Shown: positions 41,003 through 50,308 of the stretch, piece after piece | Position numbering within the stretch: position 1 is the first letter of the stretch | Layout: each line of letters opens with the position of its first letter | Source of the DNA: Singulisphaera sp. GP187 | GTDB lineage: Bacteria > Planctomycetota > Planctomycetia > Isosphaerales > Isosphaeraceae | NCBI RefSeq assembly: GCF_900129635.1 | Contig: NZ_FSRB01000003.1 | Coordinates: 620,001 to 684,000 of the forward strand | Length of the DNA: 64,000 nt | Reading direction: 5' to 3' | Position numbers and translations under genes: made by a program | The notes under the pieces: generated by a model | Databases searched by the model: none | What the model was told of the DNA's origin: nothing | What the model saw: only the letters and a program-made list of their open reading frames with translations

Positions 41003-42412
41003 ATGACTCCAGAGAATCAACGTCACGGCAGTGGGATCCTCCGGCGTGAATTCCTTCAGGTGGGGTTCTCGGGCCTCCTCGGCCTGAGCCTCCCCGAACT
41101 TCTGTCGCGCCAGGCGCGGGCGGCGGCGAGTCTCAAGGTCGCGCCTCGGGCCTCGTCCCGACCGCGGGCCAAGTCGGTCATCCTGGTTTTCCTGACCGGC
41201 GGACTCAGCCATATCGACAGTCTCGACATGAAGCCGGACGCGCCCGACGGGATCCGCGGCGAGTTCCAGCCGATCGAAACGGCGGTCCCGGGCGTCCGGA
41301 TCTGTGAACACCTCCCCCGATTGGCGGAGCAGACAGGGAAGCTGGCGATCGTCCGGACGATCTCGCACAGTCAAACGAACCACTTGAACGGCACCCACCA
41401 GGTGCTCACCGGCCACTCTCAGCCAGGCGCCTTCTTCGATAAGATCGCGTCACGCGATGACTACCCGTGCTACGCCTCGGCGGTCGACGCAATCCGCCCC
41501 CGGAGCGACGGCGTCCCGAGCGGCGTGATGCTCCCCACCTATTTGATGGAAGGTCCGCTGACCTGGCCAGGGCAGCATGCTGGGTTCCTGGGGCCGAAGC
41601 ACGACCCCTGGCAAATCAAGCAGGACCCGAACTCACGCGACTTTCGGGTCGAGAGCCTGGCACTGCCAGCCGGGTTCGGCGTCGAGCGACTCCAGAGGCG
41701 CCGGGAGCTCTTCGACGAGATCGCCACGCAACGCGATCGGCTCGGGGCGAGTTCGTCTTCCACGAAAGATCCACTCGACGCCCAGCGCGATCTGGCTTAC
41801 TCCCTGATTCTTTCCGGCAGGGTCGCCCGCGCCTTCGAGCTGGACCGCGAAGACCCGCGGATGCGCGATCGCTACGGTCGCCACATGTACGGCCAATCCC
41901 TCCTGCTCGCCCGCAGGCTGGTGCAGGCCGGAGTCCCCCTCGTCCAGGTCAACATGGGCCGAGTCCAGACCTGGGACACGCACTCCGGAAACTTCAAATC
42001 CCTCAAGGATCGGCTGCTCCCCCCCACCGATCGCGGAGTCGCCACACTCCTCGAGGACCTGGCGACGACCGGCCTGCTCGACGAGACCTTGGTCGTCATC
42101 GCGGGAGAGTTCGGCCGGACTCCCCGAATCGGCAAGAGCACGGGAAACGCCAACGCTCAAGACGGGCGCGACCACTGGGCGAAGGTCTTCTCGGTAGCGC
42201 TCGCGGGGGGCGGTGTGCGCGGCGGGCAAGTGATCGGGCAGTCGGACAAGATGGGCGCCTACCCCGCCAGCCAGGCGTATACACCCGCCGACCTCGCCGC
42301 CACGATCTACCAATCGCTCGGCATCGACCCCGCAACCGAGCTCCGCGACCGACTCGACCGCCCCATCAGACTCTGCGAGGGTGAGTCGATCGCGCGACTC
42401 TTCACCGCCTGA
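41003..42412 (+). CDS. DUF1501 family Tat-exported protein
   Basis: A 469-residue protein of DUF1501, greatly expanded in Planctomycetes. It begins with a twin-arginine signal, RREFLQVGFSGLLGLSLPEL. The sulfatase-like fold follows: KSVILVFLTGGLSHIDSLDM, GVRICEHLPRLAEQTGKLAI, LDETLVVIAGEFGRTPRIGK and GRDHWAKVFSVALAGGGVRG, with HDPWQIK in the middle. DUF1501 proteins usually pair with DUF1800 or DUF1553 genes, but neither partner is present here. It is convergent with the ABC exporter. Confidence 0.92.
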   Translation: MTPENQRHGSGILRREFLQVGFSGLLGLSLPELLSRQARAAASLKVAPRASSRPRAKSVILVFLTGGLSHIDSLDMKPDAPDGIRGEFQPIETAVPGVRICEHLPRLAEQTGKLAIVRTISHSQTNHLNGTHQVLTGHSQPGAFFDKIASRDDYPCYASAVDAIRPRSDGVPSGVMLPTYLMEGPLTWPGQHAGFLGPKHDPWQIKQDPNSRDFRVESLALPAGFGVERLQRRRELFDEIATQRDRLGASSSSTKDPLDAQRDLAYSLILSGRVARAFELDREDPRMRDRYGRHMYGQSLLLARRLVQAGVPLVQVNMGRVQTWDTHSGNFKSLKDRLLPPTDRGVATLLEDLATTGLLDETLVVIAGEFGRTPRIGKSTGNANAQDGRDHWAKVFSVALAGGGVRGGQVIGQSDKMGAYPASQAYTPADLAATIYQSLGIDPATELRDRLDRPIRLCEGESIARLFTA

Positions 42413-42436
42413 CCCGACCCACCGGTCATCATTTTT

Positions 42437-42462
42437 CTCGCTCGCCCTCAAAGGCGAGCGAG
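42437..42462. terminator. Hairpin between the DUF1501 and ABC exporter genes
   Basis: CTCGCTCGCC (42437-42446) and GGCGAGCGAG (42453-42462) pair perfectly over 10 bp around a six-base loop, between two convergent genes. It probably ends both transcripts, though the U run precedes rather than follows the stem on the plus strand. Confidence 0.5.
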
Positions 42463-42467
42463 GACCG

Positions 42468-44360
42468 TCAGGCGATCTTCTTGCGGCTCTCCGGGTGATC
42501 GAAGTGGAGTTCGAGGTTCGCGTTGGCCGGTTGGTGCTCTTCCGAGGCGGATTGCACCAGTTCGGTAAAAACGCCACCGCGGCAGACCAGCTCGTTGTAA
42601 GAACCGGTCTCCACGACCTGACCGTCCTTGAAGACCAGGATCCGGTTGGCGTCGCGTAAGGTGGTCAAACGGTGGGCGACCAGGATCACGGTTCGATCGA
42701 CGCGGGCCGCGGTGATTGCCTGTTGGACGAGGCGCTCGCTGATGTTGTCGAGGGCGGAGGTTCCCTCGTCGAGGATCAGGATCGGCGGGTTCTTCAGGAA
42801 CACACGCGCCAGCGCGATCCGCTGCCGCTGGCCGCCGGAGAGGTTCTGGCCACGCTCGGAAACGAGGGCGTCATAGCCACCATGCATGGCCCTGATCTCG
42901 TCATGCAAGCAGGCCAGTCGCGCGGCATGCTCAACCTGCGGACGGGTGGCGTCCGTCTGGCCGTACGCAATGTTCTCAGCGATCGTGCCCGAGAAGACGA
43001 ACGGGTTCTGGCCGACGTAACCGATCAGGTCACCGATCGCCTCGCGTGAGACCGACTCGAGGGGAATTCCACCGAGCATGACCCGCCCGGCGCTCGGGTG
43101 CGACAACCGCACCATCACCCGCAACCAGGTGGATTTACCGCCTCCGGAACGCCCGGCCACCCCGATCGTCTCACCGTGGCGGATCGTCAACGAGACCCCG
43201 TTGAGCGCCCGCCTCGGCCGGCCGTCGGCCTCGCGGTAATCGACCTGGAGGTCATCGGCGACAAAAACGGGTTCCCCCAGCACGAGGGACGGCTCTCCGG
43301 CAGGCGCGGGATGGAACGATCGATCGACAGGCTCCGCGAGGATATCGATCAGGTCACCCACCTTGAGACTGCACTCGTGCGCCTCGTCCACAAACCGATG
43401 GACCTCGTTCAAGGGAGTCATCACACTGAGGAAGAGCACCGAGAAGGTGAGGATGTCGCCGTTCTGAATCTGACCATTGACGAAGAGGGAGATGGCGAAC
43501 GCGATCACGAGCAGGTGAAACAGGCCTTCGTTGAGCGCCTTGCCGCCACCGAAGAGAGACATCTCGAAATGATGGCGGATCTCGGTGGCACGTCGGCGCT
43601 CGGCGGTCCGCTCGACCCGGAGCACTTCCTGGCGGTGCGTGTTGGCCGCGCGGATGTAGTCGATTCCGGAGAGTTGCTCGACGACCGTCCCATCCATCGC
43701 TTCCCGGTTGCGGAGCAATCCGAGCCGGACCCCCTTCTGGGTCATGAGCTGCCACATCGTGAGCGCGACCGAGATCGGGATCACCCCCGCCATCGCCAGC
43801 GCGATGCCGGGCTGCTTGGACAGGGTGGCTGCAATCGCAAAGCTTCCCGTCAAGATTGCCGGGATGAAGTCGAGGAAACTCATGCGGAGAAACCGCACGA
43901 AGCCGTCGACGCTCCTCGTGATTCGCCCGTGGAGTGCGCCCACCTGCTCGTGGGTCAATGCCGAGAGGTCCACCTTCATCAGGTGGGCGACCAAGCGAAC
44001 GCACATGTCTCGATCGATCCGAGTGCAGGCGTTCTCCACCAGAAAGCGGCGGAGCACGTTCAGGCCCTCTCGCATCAAGTAGAAGCCACCGATCAAGGCC
44101 AGGTAGAACAGGGCGACCCGGGTGACGGCCGCCTTGCCGACCTGCTGATGGATCTGCTGGTTGACGGCGTTGACCACGGTTCCCAGGAGCAGGGGAATCG
44201 CGGTACTGGCGGCGCTGCCGAATCCCATGACCAGGACGGCGACCCCCAACGCCCATCGATGGCGTGCGGGGACCAGCCTCCAAACCTCTCGGCCACGCAC
44301 CGCAATGGTTTGTAATTCAAGCCAGATTCCCTGGGCTGGCCTGTCCTGTCGCTGCGGCAT
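42468..44360 (-). CDS. ABC exporter, fused permease and ATPase
   Basis: A 630-residue half-transporter of the MsbA type. Six membrane helices lie in residues about 30-330. The ATPase domain follows with Walker A VAGRSGGGKST, signature LSGGQRQRIALARVFL, Walker B PPILILDEGTSALD, and H-loop VAHRLTTLRDA. It lacks a peptidase domain. The substrate may be a lipid, drug or oligosaccharide and cannot be told from sequence. It is a single gene, convergent with DUF1501. The region upstream has no gene on the same strand for almost 7 kb (the cyclic glucan synthase gene follows). Confidence 0.88.
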   Translation of the reverse strand: MPQRQDRPAQGIWLELQTIAVRGREVWRLVPARHRWALGVAVLVMGFGSAASTAIPLLLGTVVNAVNQQIHQQVGKAAVTRVALFYLALIGGFYLMREGLNVLRRFLVENACTRIDRDMCVRLVAHLMKVDLSALTHEQVGALHGRITRSVDGFVRFLRMSFLDFIPAILTGSFAIAATLSKQPGIALAMAGVIPISVALTMWQLMTQKGVRLGLLRNREAMDGTVVEQLSGIDYIRAANTHRQEVLRVERTAERRRATEIRHHFEMSLFGGGKALNEGLFHLLVIAFAISLFVNGQIQNGDILTFSVLFLSVMTPLNEVHRFVDEAHECSLKVGDLIDILAEPVDRSFHPAPAGEPSLVLGEPVFVADDLQVDYREADGRPRRALNGVSLTIRHGETIGVAGRSGGGKSTWLRVMVRLSHPSAGRVMLGGIPLESVSREAIGDLIGYVGQNPFVFSGTIAENIAYGQTDATRPQVEHAARLACLHDEIRAMHGGYDALVSERGQNLSGGQRQRIALARVFLKNPPILILDEGTSALDNISERLVQQAITAARVDRTVILVAHRLTTLRDANRILVFKDGQVVETGSYNELVCRGGVFTELVQSASEEHQPANANLELHFDHPESRKKIA

Positions 44361-45293
44361 GGTCGTTCCCTACAATCCCATAAAAAAAGAGACTCACGAC
44401 GACACCAGCCACGGCGAGGCGACGTGACAGGCGGCCGGTGAAGTTCGCAAGTGTGGCGGTCGATCGGCAGTGCGAAACATCCTGTCCGCGAGAGCCTTCG
44501 GCGGGCGGAGCGCGTTGGGTTTGGCCCCGGCCCACCGGACATCGCTTTTTCCTGACGGAATCGAAGATGACGACGAATCGAGAAGGTTAGATGAAAGTGA
44601 ATAAAATTCGCGATGGACCCAGACCGTCACGACACGATTGCAACCGCCGTGCCACCGCCTGTTCGTTCACCGCGAGCACTGGTCCGAGTTCGCATAAAAC
44701 TTACATTCGCTTATCCACAAGTTTCTTTGATCGTGGAGACATGACTTTTTTGTTGCTTTAATACCAAAGACCGGTACAATCGACGCGACGTGGCAAGGAA
44801 CAGGACGCCACATCCACGACCCTGTTCGGGTCGGACAGCGAAGGGATTCCCATCGTTCTTGAGCGAAGCCGCCATCCCGGCAAAGGCTCGCTCCTCCCTC
44901 CAGTACGGATGGAATGGGTCGGCACGCAAATCGGATCGCCGATTTTTTTCCAGTTCGCGCGCCGACCGCGCCATGATCCTCCGTTTCACGCGCAATTCTT
45001 GCAGGTTTGCGGCGCCAACAGCGATGACCAACTTTGACGTATCGAGAAGGACAAGCGTGCGCGACAACTCGCATTTCGGTCCGATCGAATCCAAATGAGA
45101 AGCTTCGATTCCGTCAAAAAAACTCGTCCAAATGCCCGTATTTTACCTCATTCACAAACAACCACCCAGTCAACGATCGATTTCGAGAGGAATCCCGGGC
45201 AAAGCGAGAGTTGGATAGCTCATGGCGCAACATTTGCAGAATTGGTGCTGCGAATTGCGACTGGTCGATATTCTTGGAAATTGAGGTAAGTTG
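44361..45293. other. Long intergenic region before the 45294 small gene
   Basis: More than 900 bp, less GC-rich than its neighbours, with no convincing gene. Open frames on both strands (for example 44667-45074 minus and 44790-45098 plus) have no ribosome-binding site or family resemblance. A weak promoter pair, TTGCTT (44753-44758) and TACAAT (44775-44780) with a 16-bp spacer, points rightward. Confidence 0.45.
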
Positions 45294-45578
45294 ATGATGA
45301 ATCGCGAACTTCCCATGACCACATCGCTGAACTTTGACGCTGTCACCGCGTCCCAGGAAGTCGTCTTTGAGCCGGCGGGAAGAGCGACCGAACGGCAGGG
45401 GCGCGGTGCGCTCCCGATCGTTCCAGCCATCGAGTTCGAAGAGGAAACGCTGGTCATCGACGACCGCTTCGGCCTAAGTCCTTCGCAACTGGTTGAGAAC
45501 AAGCTGTCTCGGAAGCTCCAGGAAACCTCCTTGCCGGTAAGCCATCTTCAGACGCGAACTTTGATCCGAAGACGCTAA
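45294..45578 (+). CDS. Small hypothetical protein, 94 residues
   Basis: Not recognised. TTGAGGTAAG directly before the ATG pair at 45294/45297 is a good ribosome-binding site. The protein is polar (MMNRELPMTTSLNFDAVTAS, later EFEEETLVIDDRFGLSPSQL) with no signal or membrane segment. Confidence is limited because its base composition and codon use do not clearly stand out and it is next to long non-coding stretches. Confidence 0.4.
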   Translation: MMNRELPMTTSLNFDAVTASQEVVFEPAGRATERQGRGALPIVPAIEFEEETLVIDDRFGLSPSQLVENKLSRKLQETSLPVSHLQTRTLIRRR

Positions 45579-45706
45579 GAATTTTTGCTCCCAAGAGGAG
45601 GCCTGCACACAAATTGTGCAACTCATGCCTCTTCGCTCGCCCTGCCGGGCCATTGGGGGGTTCTGCTCAAGGCAGGATGCTCTCCACCCCCGCAGTCGAG
45701 ATATGG

Positions 45707-45736
45707 GTGAGGCCCGCAACGCATCGCGGGCCTCAC
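45707..45736. terminator. Perfect hairpin after the cyclic glucan synthase gene
   Basis: GTGAGGCCCGC (45707-45717) pairs exactly with GCGGGCCTCAC (45726-45736) around an eight-base loop, 16 bp past the leftward stop of the glucan synthase gene. No U tract follows, but position and strength favour a terminator. Confidence 0.55.
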
Positions 45737-45751
45737 GGTGGCCGCTCGAGC

Positions 45752-48700
45752 TCAACCGGGCGGACCTGACGGATCGCCGAGAACCACGCACACCTCGTGA
45801 TCCTGATTGTCGTGGGCGAGCGGGATTCTCCCCGTGGCGACGACCGTGCCATCGAGCGTTACGCTGAGAACACCGTGCTCGACCCGTTGCGGGTTCGTGA
45901 CCTTGATCCGGTACACGGCGGAATTGCGTTTGTAGGTGATCGCGAACTCCGGCCAGTGCGACGGGATACAGGGATTGATCACCAGGTGGTCGCCCTCGAG
46001 TCGGAAGCCGAGGATCGATTCCAGGCCGACCCGGTACAGCCAGGAGGCCGAGCCGGTGTACCAGGTCCAGCCGCCGCGGCCGGTGTGGGGCGGGAGGCCG
46101 TAGACGTCGGCCGCGACGACGTAGGGCTCGACCTTGTAACGGGCCACCGCCTCGGGACTGTCGGCGTGGTTGATCGGGTTCAGCAGGCCGAAGAGTTCGG
46201 CCGCGTGGTTACCCCGGCCTTGGAGGGTGGCGGCCAGCACCACCCAGGTGGCTGCGTGCGTGTACTGGCCGCCGTTCTCACGAATGCCGGGAACATAGCC
46301 TTTGATGTAGCCCGGTTCAAGCGTCCCGGTGTCGAACGGGGGTGTGAACAGGAGAATGAGCCCGTCGTCGCGGCGGACCAGGCGTTCGTCCACTTCCTTC
46401 AACGCCCGTTCCGCCCGCTCCGGATCGGCCGCACCCGAGATCACGGCCCAGGTCTGCGCAATCGAGTCGATCTGGCATTCGTCGTTCTCCGCGGAGCCGA
46501 GCGGAGTTCCGTCATCGAAGTAGGCCCGGCGATACCAATCACCGTCCCATGCCTCGTTCTCGACTGCGGCGCGGAGCGACTCGGCCTGTTCGCGACAGCG
46601 CCTGGCCTGGACCAAGTCGCCGCGTGCCTCGGCGAGCGGCGCAAAGTGGTGGAAGATCGCGATCAGGAACCAGGCGTCCCAAACACTTTCTCCCTTTCCC
46701 CCCGCGCCAACCCGATTCATGCCGTCGTTCCAGTCTCCGGTCCCCATCAACGGGAGCCCATGCTCCCCAAGCTGCATCCCACGCTCGAGTGCAAGCAAGC
46801 AGTGCTCATAGAGCGTGCCCGACTCGCCCGCGATCGCGGGGACCCCATAGTCCTCTTCCTGATTGGGGGCGAGGAGATGTCCCTTCAGGTACGGGACGCG
46901 CTCGTCGAGCACGGAGGCGTCGCCGGTGGTCTCGACATAATGGCTGACCACGAACGGGAGCCAGAGCAAGTCGTCGGAAAAGCGAGTGCGAACGCCGCGA
47001 CCGGCGGGCGGGTGCCACCAGTGTTGAACGTCGCCTTCGAGGAACTGACGCGAGGCCGCACGGAGCAAGTGGGCCCGCGCTTCGTCCGGAGCACCATACA
47101 CGAGTGCGGCGACATCTTGAAGTTGGTCGCGGAAGCCATAAGCGCCTCCCGACTGGTAGAACGCCGAGCGGGCCCAGAGGCGGCAGCTCAGGACCTGGTA
47201 GAGCAACCAGCGGTTGAGCACGAGGTCCATGGCGGAATCGGGCGTGCGGACCTGAACGGTGGTCAGCACCGCATCCCACTGCGCTCGAACCGCCTCGAGA
47301 ACGGCGTCCGCCTTCCCCGGCTCTCGAACGCGCTGGATCAGGACGCGAGCGGCCTCGAGCGTCTCGGCCTCGCCCAGGAAGAAGTGGATCGCCTTTTCTT
47401 CGCCGGGAGCGAGCTCGAACTTGGCCTGTAGTGCCGCGCAAGGGTCGCTCACCACGCCCGCGCGGCCGGACAGTTCGACCCGTCGCAGCGCGGCGGGCGC
47501 GGCGACCGAGCCGTTCCGCCCGAGGAACTCCAGCCGATCCGCCGTCAAGGTTCGCGGACGCATGCTGACATCAGCGAACGCCACCCTCGTGGCGAAGTCG
47601 GCGCGGAATGAGTTCCGAGCCAGGAGCGCTCCGGTCTCCTCATCGATCTCGGTGACAACGTGCGAGGCCGCCACGTCGCGCGTGGTCCCGAGCACCCACT
47701 CGGCAAAGAAGGTGGCTGAGAGCGACCTGGGCTGATCCCCTGAGTTGCGAACCTTGAGCCGGATCAGCTTGACCGAATCTTCGGGGGGAACCAGCAAGAG
47801 CAACTCATGGACCAGCCCATGGGTCTGTCGCTCGAAGACGGTGTAGCCCTGGCCGTGGCGAACCAAGGTCGCCGCTTCCGAGGGGATGGGCAGGGGGGTC
47901 GGCGACCAGACCTCGCCGGTCCACTCATCCCGGAGATAGACCACCTCCCCGGCCGGGTCGGACACCGGGTCATTGTTCCAAGGCGTGAGCCGGTTCCCCT
48001 GGCTGTTGCCCGCCCAGGTGTAGCCCGCCCCGGTCTCCGAGACGAGGAATCCGACCGCCGGATTGGCGATCACGTTGATCCAAGGGGCGGGCGGCAAGAC
48101 CAAGGTCGGGCCCGACTCGGGCGTTGGTCGGCCATTGAGCGGTGTCTCCGGCCGGGGGTGCGCGCGGACGACTACGCAGTACTCACGCCCCTCCTGGTGG
48201 AACCCTCCCAGCCCGTTCGCGAACTGAAGGTCGGTCGGGACCGCGAGCTCGGGGTTGTCCCATCGTTCCGGTTTCCGGGTGGCAACCAGCGGCTCGGGGG
48301 GTGCGGGCAACCGCTCGACGCGATCGAGCTGACTGGCCAAGGGCCCGCGATCTCCCAACAGTACGACGCGGGCCGCGGCCTGAAGCAGCATCAAGTCTTC
48401 TTCCGGGGCGTGGGCTGCCTTTCGGACGAAGACGCCCCCCGGCTTGTCAAGCAGGTCATGAGCATCACTCGATCGCACGAGATCGAGCAACTGTTGATTC
48501 AGCTCCTCGAAATAGCTCGAGGGCTGTTCATTGAGCAGGACCAGGTCGGCCACCAGCCCTTTGAGCCGCATGTACGAATGCGCGGTGAGCACCTGGCGAG
48601 CCAGGGGCATTTCGCTCCCCTCGGCGATGCGGACCAGGAGGATCGGCAGGTCGCCCGAGATGCCGTACCGCCAGAGCCCCGGCTGCCCTTGGCGATTTGC

Positions 48701-50308
48701 AGCCAGCACCGGGGCCGGCGCGCGAAGGGCCGACCCGGCGAAGAGGACGTGCGCCGCGAGCCGCTGGAAGAGGTGCGCCTCCTCGGGCGACCAGTTGCGA
48801 TGGCGGTGCTCGACCTGGCTATGGGCCCAGGCCAGTTCAAACGCTCGCGCCACCGCACTCGGATCATGGAACTGGTCGGCCAGGGCAAGCGCCTCCTCCC
48901 TCGTGTCGGCGACGGCCGTGGTGAACGCGACGGTCGCCGACTCGCCCGGCTCGAGACGAACCCGTCGCCTCAGACTCAGTATCGGGTCGAGGACCGGGCC
49001 GGTCGTGCCCGAGAGAACCGCGCCAGGGTCGAGCGCCGCGGGATCGGCCGGTGTTCGGCCCCGGCCGAGAAAGCGGGCGCGGTCGGTTTCATACTGGGTC
49101 GCGCCGATCATGCTTCGCTCGACGGCCGAGACATGCACCGCCCAGATCGGTCGCTGGTCGTGGGACCGGGGGCGTCTTCTGCAAAGCAGAGCCTCCGAAC
49201 CAGGGAGCCATTCAGTCTCCAGGAAGAGTTTACCGAACGCAGGGTGGGCCAGGTCACCGCCCCGCGAGTTGAGAACGACCTCGGCGTAGCTGGTGACTTC
49301 GAGCTCACGTGTCTGGCTATCTCGATTGGTCAACGTCAGCCGGCGAACCTCGGCGAACTGCTCGGGAGAGACCGTGATCTCGAGTAGACTCTCAATGTCC
49401 CCGTCGACCCGCCGGAACGAGGCCTTGTCGGAGGAGAAGACGACCTCGTAGTCCTTGACGACCCGACAGACCGGATGATGGCCGGCCGACCAGAGCAGGC
49501 CTCGGCCGACGTCGCGAATGTAGCAGAACTGCCCGAGCGCATCGCGCGTGGCGTCTTCGCGCCAGCGGGTGACATCAAGACCACGGCACGAGCTGAAGCC
49601 CGAGCCGGAGTTCGTCACCATCACATGATACTGTGAGTTCGACAGGAGATGAGTCCGAGGCGCGGGGGTATTGGGCGTGGTCAATCGCCGGCTCATGAGC
49701 GGAATTCCTTCGCGATTCGAGGCCGCAGTCGCCATCGTCGCCTCCGACGGCCCGGACAGCGGCGCATCGCGGGGGATCCGTTCCTGAAGCAGCAGCTCGG
49801 CCGCGCGGACCATCGGGTCGGCGTGGAACCGGCGGGTCATCGGCTCGTCCAGGAGGGCATTGGTCAAGGCGACCAGGCTCATCCCCTGGTGATGCGCCAT
49901 GTATGACCGGACGACCACCGAGCGCTTCCCCTTGGGCACCCGCTCGGCCGTGTAGTCGACCGCCTCGTAGTAGCCGTACAACCCTTCGGCACCTTCTTCC
50001 GCCAGGGTCCGCAGGTTGGCCAGGGCCTCGCGAGGGACGAGCATCGTGGCGAGCGCCGTGGCGTAGGGCGCGATGACCAGGTCCTGCTCCAGGCCCCGTT
50101 TCAGCCCGAGACCCGGCACGCCGAACGACTGGTACTGGTAATCTCCATCGACATATTGCGCGTTGAACGCACTTTCAGAAATCCCCCAAGGGACCCCGGC
50201 CTCACGGCCGTACTCGATCTGACGAGCCACGGCCGTCCGCGCGGCCTCGGCGACGATCGTACCGGGCAGGGCCTTGATCAGGAGCCGAGGCATGAGGTAC
50301 TCGAACAT
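45752..50308 (-). CDS. Cyclic beta-1,2-glucan synthase, C-terminal part (GH94 phosphorylase domain)
   Basis: About 1518 residues, the downstream half of an NdvB/ChvB-type enzyme. It begins MFEYLMPRLLIKALPGTIVA, a sequence that lies inside the glycoamylase-like region of normal family members. The rest is two glucan-binding beta-sandwich domains and a GH94 domain with GTGDWNDGMNRVGAGGKGES (acid residue D in DWND), a match to the phosphorylase that sets glucan length. Its reading frame continues the gene at 50278-54675, broken at 50312-50318. It could be a separate polypeptide only if the ATG at 50308 is used, with the G run acting as a poor ribosome site. Confidence 0.85.
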   Translation of the reverse strand: MFEYLMPRLLIKALPGTIVAEAARTAVARQIEYGREAGVPWGISESAFNAQYVDGDYQYQSFGVPGLGLKRGLEQDLVIAPYATALATMLVPREALANLRTLAEEGAEGLYGYYEAVDYTAERVPKGKRSVVVRSYMAHHQGMSLVALTNALLDEPMTRRFHADPMVRAAELLLQERIPRDAPLSGPSEATMATAASNREGIPLMSRRLTTPNTPAPRTHLLSNSQYHVMVTNSGSGFSSCRGLDVTRWREDATRDALGQFCYIRDVGRGLLWSAGHHPVCRVVKDYEVVFSSDKASFRRVDGDIESLLEITVSPEQFAEVRRLTLTNRDSQTRELEVTSYAEVVLNSRGGDLAHPAFGKLFLETEWLPGSEALLCRRRPRSHDQRPIWAVHVSAVERSMIGATQYETDRARFLGRGRTPADPAALDPGAVLSGTTGPVLDPILSLRRRVRLEPGESATVAFTTAVADTREEALALADQFHDPSAVARAFELAWAHSQVEHRHRNWSPEEAHLFQRLAAHVLFAGSALRAPAPVLAANRQGQPGLWRYGISGDLPILLVRIAEGSEMPLARQVLTAHSYMRLKGLVADLVLLNEQPSSYFEELNQQLLDLVRSSDAHDLLDKPGGVFVRKAAHAPEEDLMLLQAAARVVLLGDRGPLASQLDRVERLPAPPEPLVATRKPERWDNPELAVPTDLQFANGLGGFHQEGREYCVVVRAHPRPETPLNGRPTPESGPTLVLPPAPWINVIANPAVGFLVSETGAGYTWAGNSQGNRLTPWNNDPVSDPAGEVVYLRDEWTGEVWSPTPLPIPSEAATLVRHGQGYTVFERQTHGLVHELLLLVPPEDSVKLIRLKVRNSGDQPRSLSATFFAEWVLGTTRDVAASHVVTEIDEETGALLARNSFRADFATRVAFADVSMRPRTLTADRLEFLGRNGSVAAPAALRRVELSGRAGVVSDPCAALQAKFELAPGEEKAIHFFLGEAETLEAARVLIQRVREPGKADAVLEAVRAQWDAVLTTVQVRTPDSAMDLVLNRWLLYQVLSCRLWARSAFYQSGGAYGFRDQLQDVAALVYGAPDEARAHLLRAASRQFLEGDVQHWWHPPAGRGVRTRFSDDLLWLPFVVSHYVETTGDASVLDERVPYLKGHLLAPNQEEDYGVPAIAGESGTLYEHCLLALERGMQLGEHGLPLMGTGDWNDGMNRVGAGGKGESVWDAWFLIAIFHHFAPLAEARGDLVQARRCREQAESLRAAVENEAWDGDWYRRAYFDDGTPLGSAENDECQIDSIAQTWAVISGAADPERAERALKEVDERLVRRDDGLILLFTPPFDTGTLEPGYIKGYVPGIRENGGQYTHAATWVVLAATLQGRGNHAAELFGLLNPINHADSPEAVARYKVEPYVVAADVYGLPPHTGRGGWTWYTGSASWLYRVGLESILGFRLEGDHLVINPCIPSHWPEFAITYKRNSAVYRIKVTNPQRVEHGVLSVTLDGTVVATGRIPLAHDNQDHEVCVVLGDPSGPPG

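Noticed and set aside
44667..45098. Open frames on both strands between the ABC exporter and the 45294 gene
   Set aside because: They have no ribosome-binding site, no family resemblance, and mutually overlapping shadow composition.
45797..49387. Two long plus-strand frames (544 and 526 codons) opposite the glucan synthase
   Set aside because: They are antisense to the GH94 and glucan-binding domains and show only shadow composition.
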